Shown here one piece after another: positions 32,050-42,930 of a DNA stretch of 64,000 nt. Every line of letters starts with the position of its first letter. Position 1 is the first letter of the stretch. The notes beneath the pieces are model-generated. The model was not told the DNA's origin. It saw nothing but the letters and a program-made list of their open reading frames with translations, and did not search any database. The translations under genes were made by a program, and so were the position numbers. The DNA lies in the NCBI GenBank assembly GCA_030068075.1, contig JAINVK010000524.1:1-64000 (forward strand), given 5' to 3'. The DNA comes from Paguma larvata. Taxonomy: Eukaryota; Chordata; Mammalia; Carnivora; Viverridae.

Positions 32050-34235
32050 TAGCTATTCATAATATTCTGTACACTAACCCTTGCTTGATCGAACATTTGG
32101 AATGCATCTTCACCCAACCAGTAGCTCATCTTTTGTATTTATGGTATTTTTCTGATGCACAGAACTTTTTAGTTTTAATATTTTCCTTAATGGTCTATCT
32201 TTTCTTTATGCTTTTTGTCTTGTTTTGCTTTTCAAATTTAAGTCTTTAATCCATAGGGAATTTACTTTCAGACCTTGTGTGAGGCAAAGTCTTATACTGT
32301 TCCTCATCTTTTTTCACGTAGTTGTCCAGTGGTACAGGTGGCTTTTATTGAACAGTTGTCCACCCTTGTCCTGGCAATTTAAAAAAAGATCATTTCTGTG
32401 ATAATTCAAATCCTAATACTCATGGGTCTGTTTCTAGGCTTATTATTCTGTTCCACTGATCTATTCTATTATCTCTATACCAGTACCACACCATTATAAT
32501 TATTACAGTTTTATTAAAAAAAAACTGGTAGAGCGAGTCCCACTTGTTAGATCTACTTCAAAATTGATTTGGCTATTTGTGGATCTTTACTGTTCTGTAC
32601 TAATTATGGGACCAGTTTATTTAGTTTCACAAGAAAAAAAATCTCTCTGAGATTCTGATAAGAATTGCACTTAATTTATGAGTTAATTTTAGGTCTTTCA
32701 TCTTTAGGACACCAAACTTCCCTGTCTATAACATGCCCTTTCCTCATTTAAATCAGAAATTCTGTGTCCCTCAAGAACAGTCTTCTGCACCTTTCATTAA
32801 ATTTGATCACAGCCTTTAATTAAATTACTGAATTACAATTTTCATATTGGTTTATGCTATTATATATGAATGCTATTTATTTTTGTAATTTGATCCTATC
32901 TTCTTATTGGTTCTAATAGTTTATAGATTTTCTATGTAGATAATCAAACAGTCCGTAAATAAAGATAATTATGTTATTTCCTTTCTTATTCCTAAACTTA
33001 TGATTTACTCTTTTCTTGTCTAATTGCATTGGCTAGAGTTCCCAGGACAAAACTGAATGGTGATGACAGTAAGCTTCCTGTATTGTTCCTAATTTAATTT
33101 CAAACATTTAAAAAATTTAATATAGCATATTCTATGGGTTATATAGCATATAGGTAGATATATGCTTTATTAGATTAAAGGAGTCTCTATCCTAGTTTTC
33201 TGTTTTAACATTAAGATTTTGATTCAATGCTTTTGCAACTTTTACTGAGAAAAATAATTTGGCTTGTAATCTTTATTTTTTAATTAAATAAGTTGGTAGA
33301 TTTTAAAAGTTAATTCAATCATTCTTCCCTAAAATAAACTGTGTTGAAGTTATACTGCATTTCAGTATAAATTCCTGGAATTGATTTGCAATGTTTTCTG
33401 TTTATGTTCATTAGTTAAACTGGCTTGTAATTTTCTTTTCCTCTACTCTCCTTGTCTAAGCTCTGCTATTGTTTTAAAACAGATTAATAAAATAAGCTGA
33501 GTAATTTTCCCTCCTTTTTCTACTACTGTTTCTTTCAAGTTTGCTAAAATTCACCTGTATAATCATCTAAGCCTGGTGTCCATCAAGCAACAGGGCGATT
33601 TTGAACTCCAATTCAAGTTCTTTAATGGCTATTGCTCTTTTGGGGTTTTTTGTTCTTTTTACATTAATCGTGGCTCTTTATATTATTTATGAAGACCAGC
33701 CATTTAATTTAAAACTTTTAGGGGCACCTGGGTGGCTCAGTTGGTTAAGCGGCCGACTTCAGCTCAGGTCATGATCTCATGGTCTGTGAGTTCGAGCCCT
33801 GCATCGGGCTCTGTGCTGATGGCTCAGAGCCTGGAGCCTGCTTCGGATTCTGTGTCCCCTCTCTCTCTGCCCTTCCCCTGCTCACACTCTGTCTCTATTC
33901 TCTCAAAAATAAATTAAAAAATAATTTAAAAATTTTAAATATATGTGCCTAAGGTTTCTAATTATAATATAAAGTCTAAAATCCCTTCTTTACATTGCTA
34001 TGTTCCTTTTTGGTTCTCTATTCACGTTTCTTCTGTTTTTATCTTAAACTATAAGAGATTTGTGTACTTATAACTCTTTTCAAAGAATTTTGGGGGTCTT
34101 TTTACTGCCTTTATTGTTCCTTGGATTTCAATTTCATCACTTTCCTTTTAATCTTCTTATTCTTTTTGTGGATTTATGCATTTACGTTGATTAATTACAA
34201 ATAGGAGTTTATCTCTGGTGTTTGTAAAGTTTGAA
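32050..34235 (-). mobile_element. Ancient L1 LINE ORF2 relic, minus strand
   Basis: Antisense L1 ORF2 text: 'agtctttaatccatagggaa', 'tattctgttccactgatcta', 'ctctataccagtaccacacc', 'ttgatttggctatttgtgga'. From about 32800 on it becomes more diverged but keeps L1 order and AT-rich antisense composition, and it resumes after a SINE at 33923. Stops in all frames. It starts abruptly at about 32050 without a poly-A, so both ends are missing or decayed. Confidence 0.65.
33721..33922 (+). mobile_element. Felid SINE with target duplication
   Basis: A full-length SINE with duplication aatttaaaactttta (33706-33720) versus aatttaaaaatttta (33923-33937), one mismatch. It splits the ancient L1. Confidence 0.94.
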
Positions 34236-34479
34236 AAGTAAACTCCAAAAAGGAAAAAAAAAACCCGGAAGCCTCTCCTCAAAAAGGTTTGCAATATTTA
34301 TTAATATTCTGTAAGAGATAAGGGAACTCATCAGTATTTTATTTATTCGACTGATGTGAGAGTCTTTAGGGAGATCCATATGCTAAATTAGGCACCAAGG
34401 ATGTGTAAGATGAAAGTTTACACTCCAAGAAGAAAAAAAATTGATGGTAGTAATAATAATATGATTAATAATATCGACA

Positions 34480-34660
34480 GCAACTAACAATTGTGTCTTC
34501 ATTATTTATTATGTGCAAGGTGCTGTTCTAAGTATTTCATATGAAATGAATCCTCAAATGACCTCATATGAATGGATGAAAGGTCTTATCTTTATTATTA
34601 CTATTCCCGTTTTACAGATGAAAATTCCCAGGAATGGATAGGGTAACAACTAGCAAGTGA
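34480..34660 (-). mobile_element. MIR SINE
   Basis: Antisense MIR: 'ttattatgtgcaaggtgctg', 'tattcccgttttacagatga', 'aacaactagcaagtgacagg'. Confidence 0.75.
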
Positions 34661-34849
34661 CAGGTATATAATGCAAATAACTATTACTAGCCACGAGCAC
34701 ATTATACAGAGTCTTAGTGTCTCCAAAGGAAGTTTTGTTATGTTTTTTAACAGTCAAAACAGATCAGGTACTGTGATTAATTGCACGGCTTTTTTTCTGC
34801 TTATGATATTACATGTTAAAGTTTTTTTAGTTTTAAGAATGAAGCCTTC

Positions 34850-35240
34850 CTCCTTCCCTTAACGTCTCTGCTGACTGCCTTTTTCATGTGGCCTCTCCTC
34901 TGTCATCCATCCAATGTGTACTGTCAGCTCATTCATCATCTGACAGATTTACTAACTCACTCATCATTTTGCCATTTATGAGCCTGTCCTTTGGTGCATT
35001 CATTCTCCATCCCCCGGCTGCCGCTCATTCTGACATGCCGACTGCCTGTCACCATCCGCCAGGCAAGCCAGTATTTTTTGTCGTAACTGCTATTATCTCA
35101 TTTGTCAGATTATTTTATCCCTTTTTTCATATTAACTTGACTTTGAATATTTCCTAGAATTTTTTCTTTCTGAACCATTTGGTTCATTTGCTCATTATCC
35201 TATGATATTATCCATCCCTTGTCATTTGACAGCTTTTTAG
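34850..35240. promoter_or_regulatory. Candidate enhancer with repeated CTGTCA motifs
   Basis: A repeat-free block with seven CTGTCA/TGACAG-type words: 34900, 34921, 34941, 35031 (TGACAT), 35046, 35102 (TTGTCAG) and 35227, on both strands. CTGTCA is the known core of TALE homeodomain factors (MEIS, PREP, TGIF). Retained CpGs ('ccccggctgccgctc', 'atccgcc') and recurring 'attcat' words add to the impression of constraint. There is no coding frame with support. Function is inference. Confidence 0.35.
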
Positions 35241-35744
35241 ATTCCATTAGTCAAGATACATAAACATTTAAATTCTATCTCCTGTTTCTATTAGATGAAA
35301 CCCATACAGGTTTTGCTCTGTGTAAAGTGACTTAGAATTTGCATGGGGATGACATTTAAATTAGCATGTATTCACTATGGCATCTGAAATCTGGACTAAA
35401 ATGCCCATTTTCCTTCTATAGGATGGAAAACCTGGGATATTGGTAACAATTTTAAAAATACCATGCAGCAGCATATTAAAAAATGTATTAAAAATATATA
35501 ATTTATTCTCCTCATTGTACAAAAATGGCAATGTGTTCTCTCCTCAGAATTGAAAAAGATCCTCTATTTAGTCGCCTTCAGATTGGTCCATTTGATGGTA
35601 TACACTTCAGAAGAAAAGATGGAACTAAGGACTGCCTACAAAAAAGAACTAGTCTACAAAGAGAAGAACATAGGCACACTGGGCATGAGCTCCAAATACC
35701 TGCAAAATAATGAGAGGAGCTCCTGAAGGGTCCTGCCCGGACAG
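35241..35744. other. Unique sequence, nothing recognised
   Basis: AT-rich, no family or exon recognised. Confidence 0.45.
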
Positions 35745-35990
35745 ATTGTTTGTCTATGTTTGTACGTATGTTATGCATGCATGGGTACATAGCCATGCCT
35801 GCATGCATGGATATATATACACACATATATATGTACATATGTGTGTGTATACACACACACACACACAGTATATGTAATTATATGCTGTACATGCATGGAT
35901 ATATAAGAATGTATGGGAACATGTGTGTTGTGTATATGTATGAAAGCACCTGTAGGGGTTAGTATGTATGTATGTAAGCAAGTGAATGCC
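35745..35990. repeat. Complex (TATG/CATG/CA/TA) microsatellite
   Basis: About 245 bp of alternating purine-pyrimidine units (atgcatgc, tatgtatg, cacaca, tatata) on both sides of a (CA)n core. All six overlapping frames of Tyr, His, Cys and Met come from it and are not genes. Confidence 0.9.
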
Positions 35991-36224
35991 AACTGTGCTT
36001 CTCATGGGGAAGCTTCTGTAACCAGTACCCAGGTGCAGTACCTACTTGGTCACTCCTACAAAACCTTGCAATCTAAATACCAATGGCCACCACATATCCA
36101 CTGGTTAGTGTACCCTAATGCTCGCCATCAGGGAGGTTCTTTCATTTTCCCCATTTGTACACTTGAGTGAGCTGAGCCTCCGTGGAGATGGAGTCATTCA
36201 ACCAAGATAGGAAATCCTACTATT

Positions 36225-36305
36225 CCAATAGTATCAGCGAGGAGGCTGAAACACAGAGGTTCAGAAACTTGCTGAAAGTGACTACTCTACGTGCTCTTAA
36301 CCATG
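36225..36305 (-). mobile_element. Probable MIR fragment
   Basis: 'gaggctgaaacacagaggtt' and 'acgtgctcttaaccatg' match antisense MIR. Short and diverged. Confidence 0.55.
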
Positions 36306-36612
36306 TAATGAAGGCAAAAGGACTATTTCTTAAATAAATATTTTAATAAAACCAGAAGAAATTCTTAGAAATTTTCTATAAATTTCCCAACAATAAAAAG
36401 GTATTGCTTCTGTGAAACACCAACAGGCTGCATTGACAAAAAAGGAAGAGATGAGAATAGCTGATGACCAGAAGGAAATACACCAAGAAGAAGCTGAACA
36501 ACAAAAACGATAAAAAAAAATCATAAAAATAGAAATGATAAATTAAACAGTAAAGAGCAGGCTATAGATACTGCCAAAAAAAAATCAAAATTGTTAAAAA
36601 TTGTTTGCCATA

Positions 36613-36824
36613 GGGGCGCCTGGGTGGCTCAGTAGGTTGAGCGTCCGACTTCGGCTCAGGTCATGATCTCGCGGTCTGTGGGTTCGAGCCCCGCGTCGGG
36701 CTCTGTGCTGATGGCTCGGAGCCTGGAGCCTGCTTCGGATTCTGTGTCGCCCTCTCTCTCTGCTCCTCCCCCACTCATGCTCTATCTCTCTCTGTCTCAA
36801 AGATAAATAAACATTTAAAAAAAT
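36613..36824 (+). mobile_element. Young felid SINE with 19 bp perfect duplication
   Basis: A near-consensus SINE: ggggcgcctgggtggctcag, CpG-rich box B region (ttcgagccccgcgtcgggct) and a tidy tail. The perfect 19 bp duplication ttaaaaattgtttgccata at 36594-36612 and 36825-36843 begins at a TTAAAA site. It keeps most CpGs, so it is one of the youngest insertions here. Confidence 0.97.
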
Positions 36825-36843
36825 TTAAAAATTGTTTGCCATA

Positions 36844-37310
36844 GAGTAGCATTTAAATGTTTTTTTCCCCAATTTTGCTAGATTTTTTCTACTTGTCTTC
36901 AGATCCACTGTGTGCCATCTGCTGCTACCTGTAGGCCCACCTTGATGGGCCACATGAACTGGGCTCCCCTATTCTCCCAGGAGTTCAGCTATGTAATAAG
37001 CACTGGGGGGAGACTATAGAGAAGAGGGGGGAAAGGTTGGGATATTTATTCCCTCTCTGCAGGACCATTGTATAAGAGCCTGCATTCTTCTACCAAAGGC
37101 CGCATCTCTTCCCAGATGAATTTGCTCTTTCCAGGCTCTGGTGCCACTTCTTTCTTCTGCCCCTCAGGCCTAGGGGCAGCCGCACAGCTCTCAGCATCCC
37201 CTGCTGGCTTCCCTTAGCTCTCCCTGACCTTTGTAAATAGTCTCTCATTAAACTCTACATTACTGAACTGAGTATATCGTCTGTTTCCTGCTGGCCCCTA
37301 AAGAATACTG
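36844..37310 (+). mobile_element. Ancient interspersed repeat, class unresolved
   Basis: 'ctcaggcctaggggcagcc', 'gacctttgtaaatagtctct', 'cattaaactctacattactg' and 'gtctgtttcctgctggccc' recall a mammalian repeat 3' end that I cannot name with certainty. Confidence 0.4.
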
Positions 37311-38265
37311 ATTACGCAAAGCTCCAGGCTTTATCTCTTTTATAAACTTTGGTTCTAGACAATAATTTGAGTTTTTAAGCATTCTAACTGCTTTCTAAAA
37401 AAGTAGTTCTAAAACGACTGCTGATAAAAAAAAAACTTGAGAAGCACTCATGAGAATGCCAAAAAAGAAACAGAGAGATAAAAATAAAGCGAGAAAAATC
37501 TCTCACTTGGAGGATATTAAAATGACCAGTAATATAAAATTCCAGAAAAGAACTCCAAACAAATTATTATGTTCTCACTACAAAATGAAACTTACATTGG
37601 CTTCAGAACTTTCCTTAAATTACTAGTGCCAGAAAAAATGATTACTCAAGAATCCTGAATCTAACCCAACTGCTCTTGTGTTAAATAACAGATGGCTACT
37701 TTGGTTTATACATGGCCTGGGGAAAATATATCCCCATGTTCTTAATCTGAAGAGATGAATGAAAATTCAGAATACAATAGTACTTAAGTCAGTCACTGGG
37801 CATTTAATATGAGAGTGAAACCACTACGTTAAATAAAGGGGTTACCACAAAAAGAAAGATTTATAACCTGAGGTCTACGTAATTTAAGATGAAAATGTGA
37901 AGGATATTTTATATGCACAAAATAAAAAATGCTAACATGCATTTCCAAAAGGAGAAGATTTTAAAATACAACTTCTTTGGGGGTATAATTTCCCTACGAC
38001 AAAATGGTTTCTAGTTCCACAATGGTGACGGTCACCAGGTATTTACTTTTCTTGAAATGCAATGAACTTTATACTTAAAACATATGCAAACTGTTCTATG
38101 TGAGGAAGAGAAGATTGTATCTTTGATTTTGGTAATTTGGTAAATGCAGGATTGAGGACACTTTCCCAAAATCAAAAAGTAGTCCAGATATGAAAAGGTG
38201 AAATGCAATTTTTAAATGATATCATTCACATAGACATTAAAGTAAGGTATCAAGGATAAGTGCAT
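37311..38265 (+). other. AT-rich sequence, possibly HAL1/L1 relic
   Basis: Phrases such as 'tataaaattccagaaaagaa' and 'ctccaaacaaattat' resemble HAL1/L1 ORF1 downstream text, but divergence is too high to be sure. No intact coding. Confidence 0.3.
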
Positions 38266-38275
38266 CAAAATATCA

Positions 38276-38481
38276 GGGGCGCCTGAGTGGCTCAGCTGGT
38301 TAAGCACCCAACTTCGGCTCAGATCATGAGCTCACAGTCCATGAGTTTGAGCCCTGTGTTGGGCTCTGTGCTGACGGCTCAAAACCTGGAAGCCTGCTTT
38401 GGATTCTGTGTCTCCCTCTCTCTCTGCCCTGCTCATGCTCGCTCTCTCTCTCTCTCTCTGAAACTAAATAAACATTAAAAA
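38276..38481 (+). mobile_element. Felid SINE
   Basis: A full-length SINE with a shortened 3' body. Flanks 'aaaatatca' and 'aaagatatca' are a likely imperfect duplication. Confidence 0.92.
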
Positions 38482-38770
38482 AAAGATATCAAAGTCCTCT
38501 GCAGAGAAAATCACAAAACCCAGTTCAAAATACTTTTTAAGAGGCCTAAACAAATGGAAGGATATATATTTCATGATCAGGAGCACTTAATATCATAAAG
38601 ATGTTAATTTTCCCTAAAATAATAACATTTATAATAAAATTCCAATAAAAACTCCAACAAAGATTTTCATGAAACTTCATGAGCTGATTCTAAAATCTCC
38701 ATGGAAGAACAAAGGCCAAGAACAGTCAATATATTACTGGAAAAAAGAAGGGAGAGAATCTTTCCTTCTT

Positions 38771-38982
38771 TTTTTTTAACATTTATTTATTGCTGAGAGG
38801 CAGAGACAGACAGGGCATGAGCAGGGGAGGGGCAGAGAGGGAAGGAGACAGAATCTGAAGCAGGCTCCAGGTTCTGAGCTGTCATCACAGAGCCCCGTGT
38901 GGGGCTCGAACCTATGAACCATGAGATCATGATCTGAGCCGAAGTCAGATGTTTGGAACTGACTAAGCCACCCAGGTGCCCC
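38771..38982 (-). mobile_element. Felid SINE with target duplication
   Basis: A full-length minus-strand SINE. The 18 bp duplication agagaatctttccttctt (38753-38770) versus agaggatctttccttctt (38983-39000) has one mismatch. Confidence 0.95.
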
Positions 38983-39061
38983 AGAGGATCTTTCCTTCTT
39001 ACAGCTTTGTTATAACACAGAAACAAACAAAATGAACCAAAGGAATAGCACTGACTCCCCA

Positions 39062-39062
<1 letters not shown>

Positions 39063-39100
<38 letters not shown>
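39063..39100. repeat. (CA)n microsatellite
   Basis: About 38 bp of uninterrupted CA. Likely length-polymorphic. Confidence 0.95.
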
Positions 39101-39103
<3 letters not shown>

Positions 39104-39331
39104 TATGGAAACATCATGACAAAATGGGCACTGCAGATCCCTGGGTAAAGAACAGGCTATGGTGCTGATACAATGAGCTATCCACATTAAAAAAAGAAAA
39201 AAAAGAACTCCTACCTCAAAGCATACACAAAATTCATTTGAAGTGGAATAAATGCTTATATGTGAAAAGAATCACTTCAGATTTTTAAGGAAAAAAAAAG
39301 AATTCTTATATGACCTCAAAGGTAGGAAAAG

Positions 39332-40662
39332 GTTTTTTTTTTTTTTTTTTTTGCCCTCCAACCTTGAGATATAATTGACATGACATTGTGTAAGTTTAAG
39401 GTATACAACATGATGATTTGATACATGAATGCACTGCAAGATGATTGCCACAACAAGGTTATTTAACACATCCGTCATCCCACATAATTACTTTTTTCGT
39501 AGTGTGTGGTGAGAACATTTAAGATCCACTCTCTTAGCAACTTTCAAATATGCAATACAGTATTACTGACTATGGTAATGATGCTGTACATGAATCCCCC
39601 AAAATGTATTCATCTTATAACTGGAGTTAGTACTCTTTAACCAACATCTCTGCATTTACCCCACAACCCACCCCTTGGCAACCATCAACCTACTGTTTCT
39701 GTGAGTTCAGCTTTTGTAGATTCCACACATAAGTGAGAACATGCAGTGTCTGTCTCTCTCTATATGACTTATTTCACTTTACCACAATGCCCTCAAGATT
39801 CAGCCATGTTATCACAAATGCAGGATTTCCTTCTTTTTTATGGCTGAATAATATTCCTGTGTGTGTGTGTGTGTACATATGCTATCTCTATGCTATCATC
39901 CATTCACGAACACTTACACTGTTTCCATGTCTTGGCTATTGTGAATAATGCGATAGTAAAACTGGGAATACAGAAAATCTCTTCAAGAGAGTGATTTCGT
40001 TTCTTTTGGATATATACCCATAAGTGGGACTGCTGGATCATATGGAAGTGCCATTTTTAACTTTTTGAGGAACTTTCATGTTGTTTTCCATAGGAGTTAG
40101 GTCAATTTACAGCCCCACCAAAAGAGCACAATGGTCCCCATTTCTGCACATCCTTACCAATAATTTATCTCTTGTCTTTTTGATAACAGCCATTCTAACA
40201 GGTATGAGGTGATAGCTCATTATGATTTTGGTTTGCATTTGCCTGATTAGTGATGTTGAAAACATTTTCATGTGCCTGTTGGCCAATTGTGTATCTTTTC
40301 TGAAAAATGTATGTTCAGGTCCTTTGCCAGTTTTTAATTATATTATTTGCTTTGATATTAAGCTATATTGGTTTCTTCTATATTTTGAATATTAACTCTA
40401 TATAAGATATATGGTTTGTTAATGTTTTCTTCCATTCTGAAGGTGATCTTTTCATTTTTTTATTTTTTAAACTGTGCATAAGCTTTTTAGTTAGCTGTTG
40501 TCACTTGTTGCTTTTTCCTTTTTTTTTTTCTTTTTTGCTTGTGTTTTTGGTGTCATATCTAAAAACTCATTGCCAAGACCAATAATCATTCTTCCTAACT
40601 GTTCTGCTAGGAGTTTTAAAGTTTCAGGTCTTGTATTATACTTTAATCCATTTTGAGTTAAT
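39332..40662 (-). mobile_element. L1 LINE 3' part with poly-A, minus strand
   Basis: A poly-T run at 39332-39354 is the tail. Reading rightwards, the complement of the L1 3' UTR ('gagatataattgacatgac', 'acaacatgatgatttgatac') is followed by ORF2 C-terminal text ('ttgcatttgcctgattagtg', 'catttttaactttttgagga'). It ends at 40662 in ORF2, where another L1 begins. An older mammalian L1 type, no open frame. A (GT)n run lies near 39857-39874. Confidence 0.85.
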
Positions 40663-40816
40663 TTTTTTCTTTTTTTATTGAAGTATAGTTAACATACAGT
40701 GTTATATTAGTTTCAGGTATACAATATAATAATTCAACAATTCTATACGTTACTCAGTGTTCATTAAGATACGTGTACTCTTTTTTATTGCCAAGCAATA
40801 TTCCATTATATATATA
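40663..40816 (-). mobile_element. Short L1 3' end with internal deletion, minus strand
   Basis: T-rich tail at 40663-40680, then carnivore L1 3' terminus complement ('tatagttaacatacagtgtt', 'tttcaggtatacaatataat') to about 40780. This joins directly to ORF2-end text ('ttattgccaagcaatattcc') at 40781-40816, skipping the intervening 3' UTR. Confidence 0.65.
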
Positions 40817-40825
40817 CGACAACTT

Positions 40826-41745
40826 CCAATGGAATGGGAAAAGATATATGAAATTGACATATAGGGTAAAGGATTAGTATATAAATCTATAAAGAAATTA
40901 TCAAGCTCAACACCCAAAAAGCAAATAATCCAGAGAAGAAATGGATGGAAGATACAAATAGATACTTTTCCAAAGAAGACATCCAGATGGCTAACAGACA
41001 CATAAAAAGATGCTCGACATCACTCATCATCAGAGAAATACAAATTAAAACCACAACCACAATGAGATACCACCTCACACCCGTCAGAATGGTTAAAATG
41101 AACAACTCAGGAAACAGCAGATGTTGGTGAGGATGCAGAAAAAGGAAAACATTTTTGAACTGTTAGTAGGAATGCAAACTAGTGCCTCCATTCTGTAGAA
41201 CAATATGGAGGTTCTTCAAAAAATTAAAAATAGAACTACCCCACAACCCAGAAATTGCACTACTAGAATTTATCCAAAGGATAAAAAATACTGATTCAAA
41301 GGGGTACATGCACCCCAATGTTTACAGCACTACTATCAACAATAGCCGAATTATGGAAAGAGCCCAAAATCCATCAGCTGGTGAATAAAGAATCTTGCCA
41401 TTTGCAACAACTTGGATGGAGCCAGAGTGTATTATGCTAAGTGAAATAAGTCAGTCAGAGAAAAGCAAATATGATTTTCCTCAAATGTGGAATTTAAGAA
41501 ACAAAACAGATTGAACATAGGGCAAGGGAAGGAAAAATAAGATAAAAACAGAGAGGGAGGCAAAGCATAAGAGACTCTTAAATACAGAGAACAAAATGAG
41601 GGTTACTGAAGAGGAGGTGCGGGGGATGGGCTAAAAAAGGGCACTTGTTATGACTGTGTGTACATGGAAGTGTTGAATACCTCGGTTATACTTCTGAAAC
41701 CAATGCTACACTGTATGTTAACTACCTAGAATTTAAATTTCAAAA
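40826..41745 (+). mobile_element. Carnivore L1, ORF2 end and 3' UTR
   Basis: Plus-strand L1 from 'caatggaatgggaaaagata' through 'caacactcaggaaacag'-like text and 'ggtcagaatggttaaaatg' to the carnivore 3' end 'ctgaaaccaatgctacactg' and 'tatgttaactacctagaatt'. ORF2 is broken. About 60 bp is missing near 41390 relative to the copy at 47500-47570. Head to head with the preceding minus-strand piece. Confidence 0.85.
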
Positions 41746-41747
41746 AT

Positions 41748-41957
41748 TAGGGGTGCCTGGGCATCTCAGTCAGTGAAGTGTCCAACTTTGGCTCATGAGG
41801 ATCATGATCTTGAAGTTCATGAGTTCGAGCCCTGCATTCAGCTCTGTGCTGACAGCTCAGAGCCTGGAGCCTGCTTCAGATTCTATGTCTCCCTATCTCT
41901 CTGCCCCTCTCCTACTTGCAATCTATCTTTCTCTCAAAAATAAATAAACATTAAAAA
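41748..41957 (+). mobile_element. Felid SINE, diverged
   Basis: A full-length SINE just past the L1 3' end. Head box A is diverged (gcatctcagtcagtg). Flanks share 'aaattag'. Confidence 0.9.
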
Positions 41958-42041
41958 TTTTTAAATTAGCTCAGAAAGGATAACTTGTAAAGGCTTTCAG
42001 AGATTCTCCAGTGTCTGGTGTTTCTTAAAAATCACCAGCTC

Positions 42042-42259
42042 GGGGCGCCTGGGTGGCTCAGTCGGTTGGGCGGCCGACTTCAGCTCAGGTCATGATCTTG
42101 CGGTCTGTGAGTTCAAGCCCCGCATCGGGCTCTGTGCTGACGGCTCAGAGCCTGGAGCCTGCTTCCCATTCTGTGTCTCCCTCTCTCTCTGCCCTTCCCC
42201 TGCTCACGCTGTGCCTCTATGTCTCTCAAAAATAAATAAACATTAAAAAAAAATTAAAA
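42042..42259 (+). mobile_element. Young felid SINE with perfect duplication
   Basis: A near-consensus SINE starting ggggcgcctgggtggctcag. The perfect 15 bp duplication aaaaatcaccagctc (42027-42041 and 42260-42274) begins at a TTAAAA site. Confidence 0.96.
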
Positions 42260-42274
42260 AAAAATCACCAGCTC

Positions 42275-42778
42275 AAGATAATCCATTAATGCCAAAGGGA
42301 TATCTTTTGGGGTGACACATCCTGCTCCCCTTCAAACTCCTAATCTAATTGGAGAGAGTTGCATGTTGTATTCTGATCATTTCTTTCCCTGTGGCTTCAT
42401 GGAGGTAGATGCAGGAACAATGGAGCACAAAGAAGGAAAGAATTATGCCCAAGTCATCAGGAAAAGCTTCACAGAGCTGGTCCTCATAGTCGTGAGGAAG
42501 ACCACACCATGGATTGTGATTGCTTTCTGCTTCCCTGCCTCCATTCTTGACCTGCTGTGGCACTTCCGGTCCACTACCACTGGCTGACTGAAGCCCAGTC
42601 TGGAAATCATCTTTGTCCCAACAAGTCTGGAGACTCTCTTCCCCTGCTGAGAGACACCAGCATGTACAGGAGGACCTGGAGAAAGGAACCCAGTCAACAG
42701 CTACCTCAGGAAACAAACCAAAACACACTTGGTAGAGAACAACCAAAGTCACAATAACAGAGAGCAAGTAACACTCTC
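42275..42778. other. Unassigned sequence upstream of the long L1
   Basis: May be genomic flank, L1 5' UTR or both. 'ggaaaagcttcacagagctgg' near 42459 resembles an antisense L2 piece. Frames of 84-140 codons on the two strands overlap each other and show no domain. Confidence 0.35.
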
Positions 42779-42814
42779 AAAAACAAAACAAAACAAAACA
42801 AAACAAAACAAAAA
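42779..42814. repeat. (AAAAC)n pentanucleotide repeat
   Basis: About seven AAAAC units just upstream of recognised L1 5' UTR text. Confidence 0.9.
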
Positions 42815-42930
42815 CTCTCGAAAGGCCAGGCCCTGGACAGCATATGAGCCCCCCTTAATATAGCCGTACCTGCAGAGGCAGAGCACGTAACAAGCTTTTA
42901 AAACTTATAAGGGGCAGAAAACTAGCCAAA

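Larger units (their letters stand above)
38492..39331 (+). mobile_element. Ancient L1 ORF2 relic
   Basis: Plus-strand L1 ORF2: 'gcctaaacaaatggaagg', 'aaattccaataaaaactcca', 'gagctgattctaaaatctcc', then 'gctgatacaatgagctatcc' (the region normally reading 'ggtgctgg...ctggatatcc') and 'tcaaagcatacacaaaattc'. Interrupted by a minus-strand SINE and a (CA)n tract, and ended by the next L1 at 39332. Confidence 0.6.

Noticed and set aside
35578..36005. Frames rich in His, Tyr and Met
   Set aside because: Translations of the TATG/CATG/CA microsatellite.
36613..36690. tRNA gene
   Set aside because: The box A and box B-like text is the tRNA-derived head of a SINE. No full cloverleaf or anticodon arm is preserved in any copy.
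42345..42767. 140-codon minus-strand frame, overlapping an open plus frame of 91 codons
   Set aside because: Mutually overlapping frames with no domain, next to the 5' end of a dead L1 and partly in a possible L2 relic.
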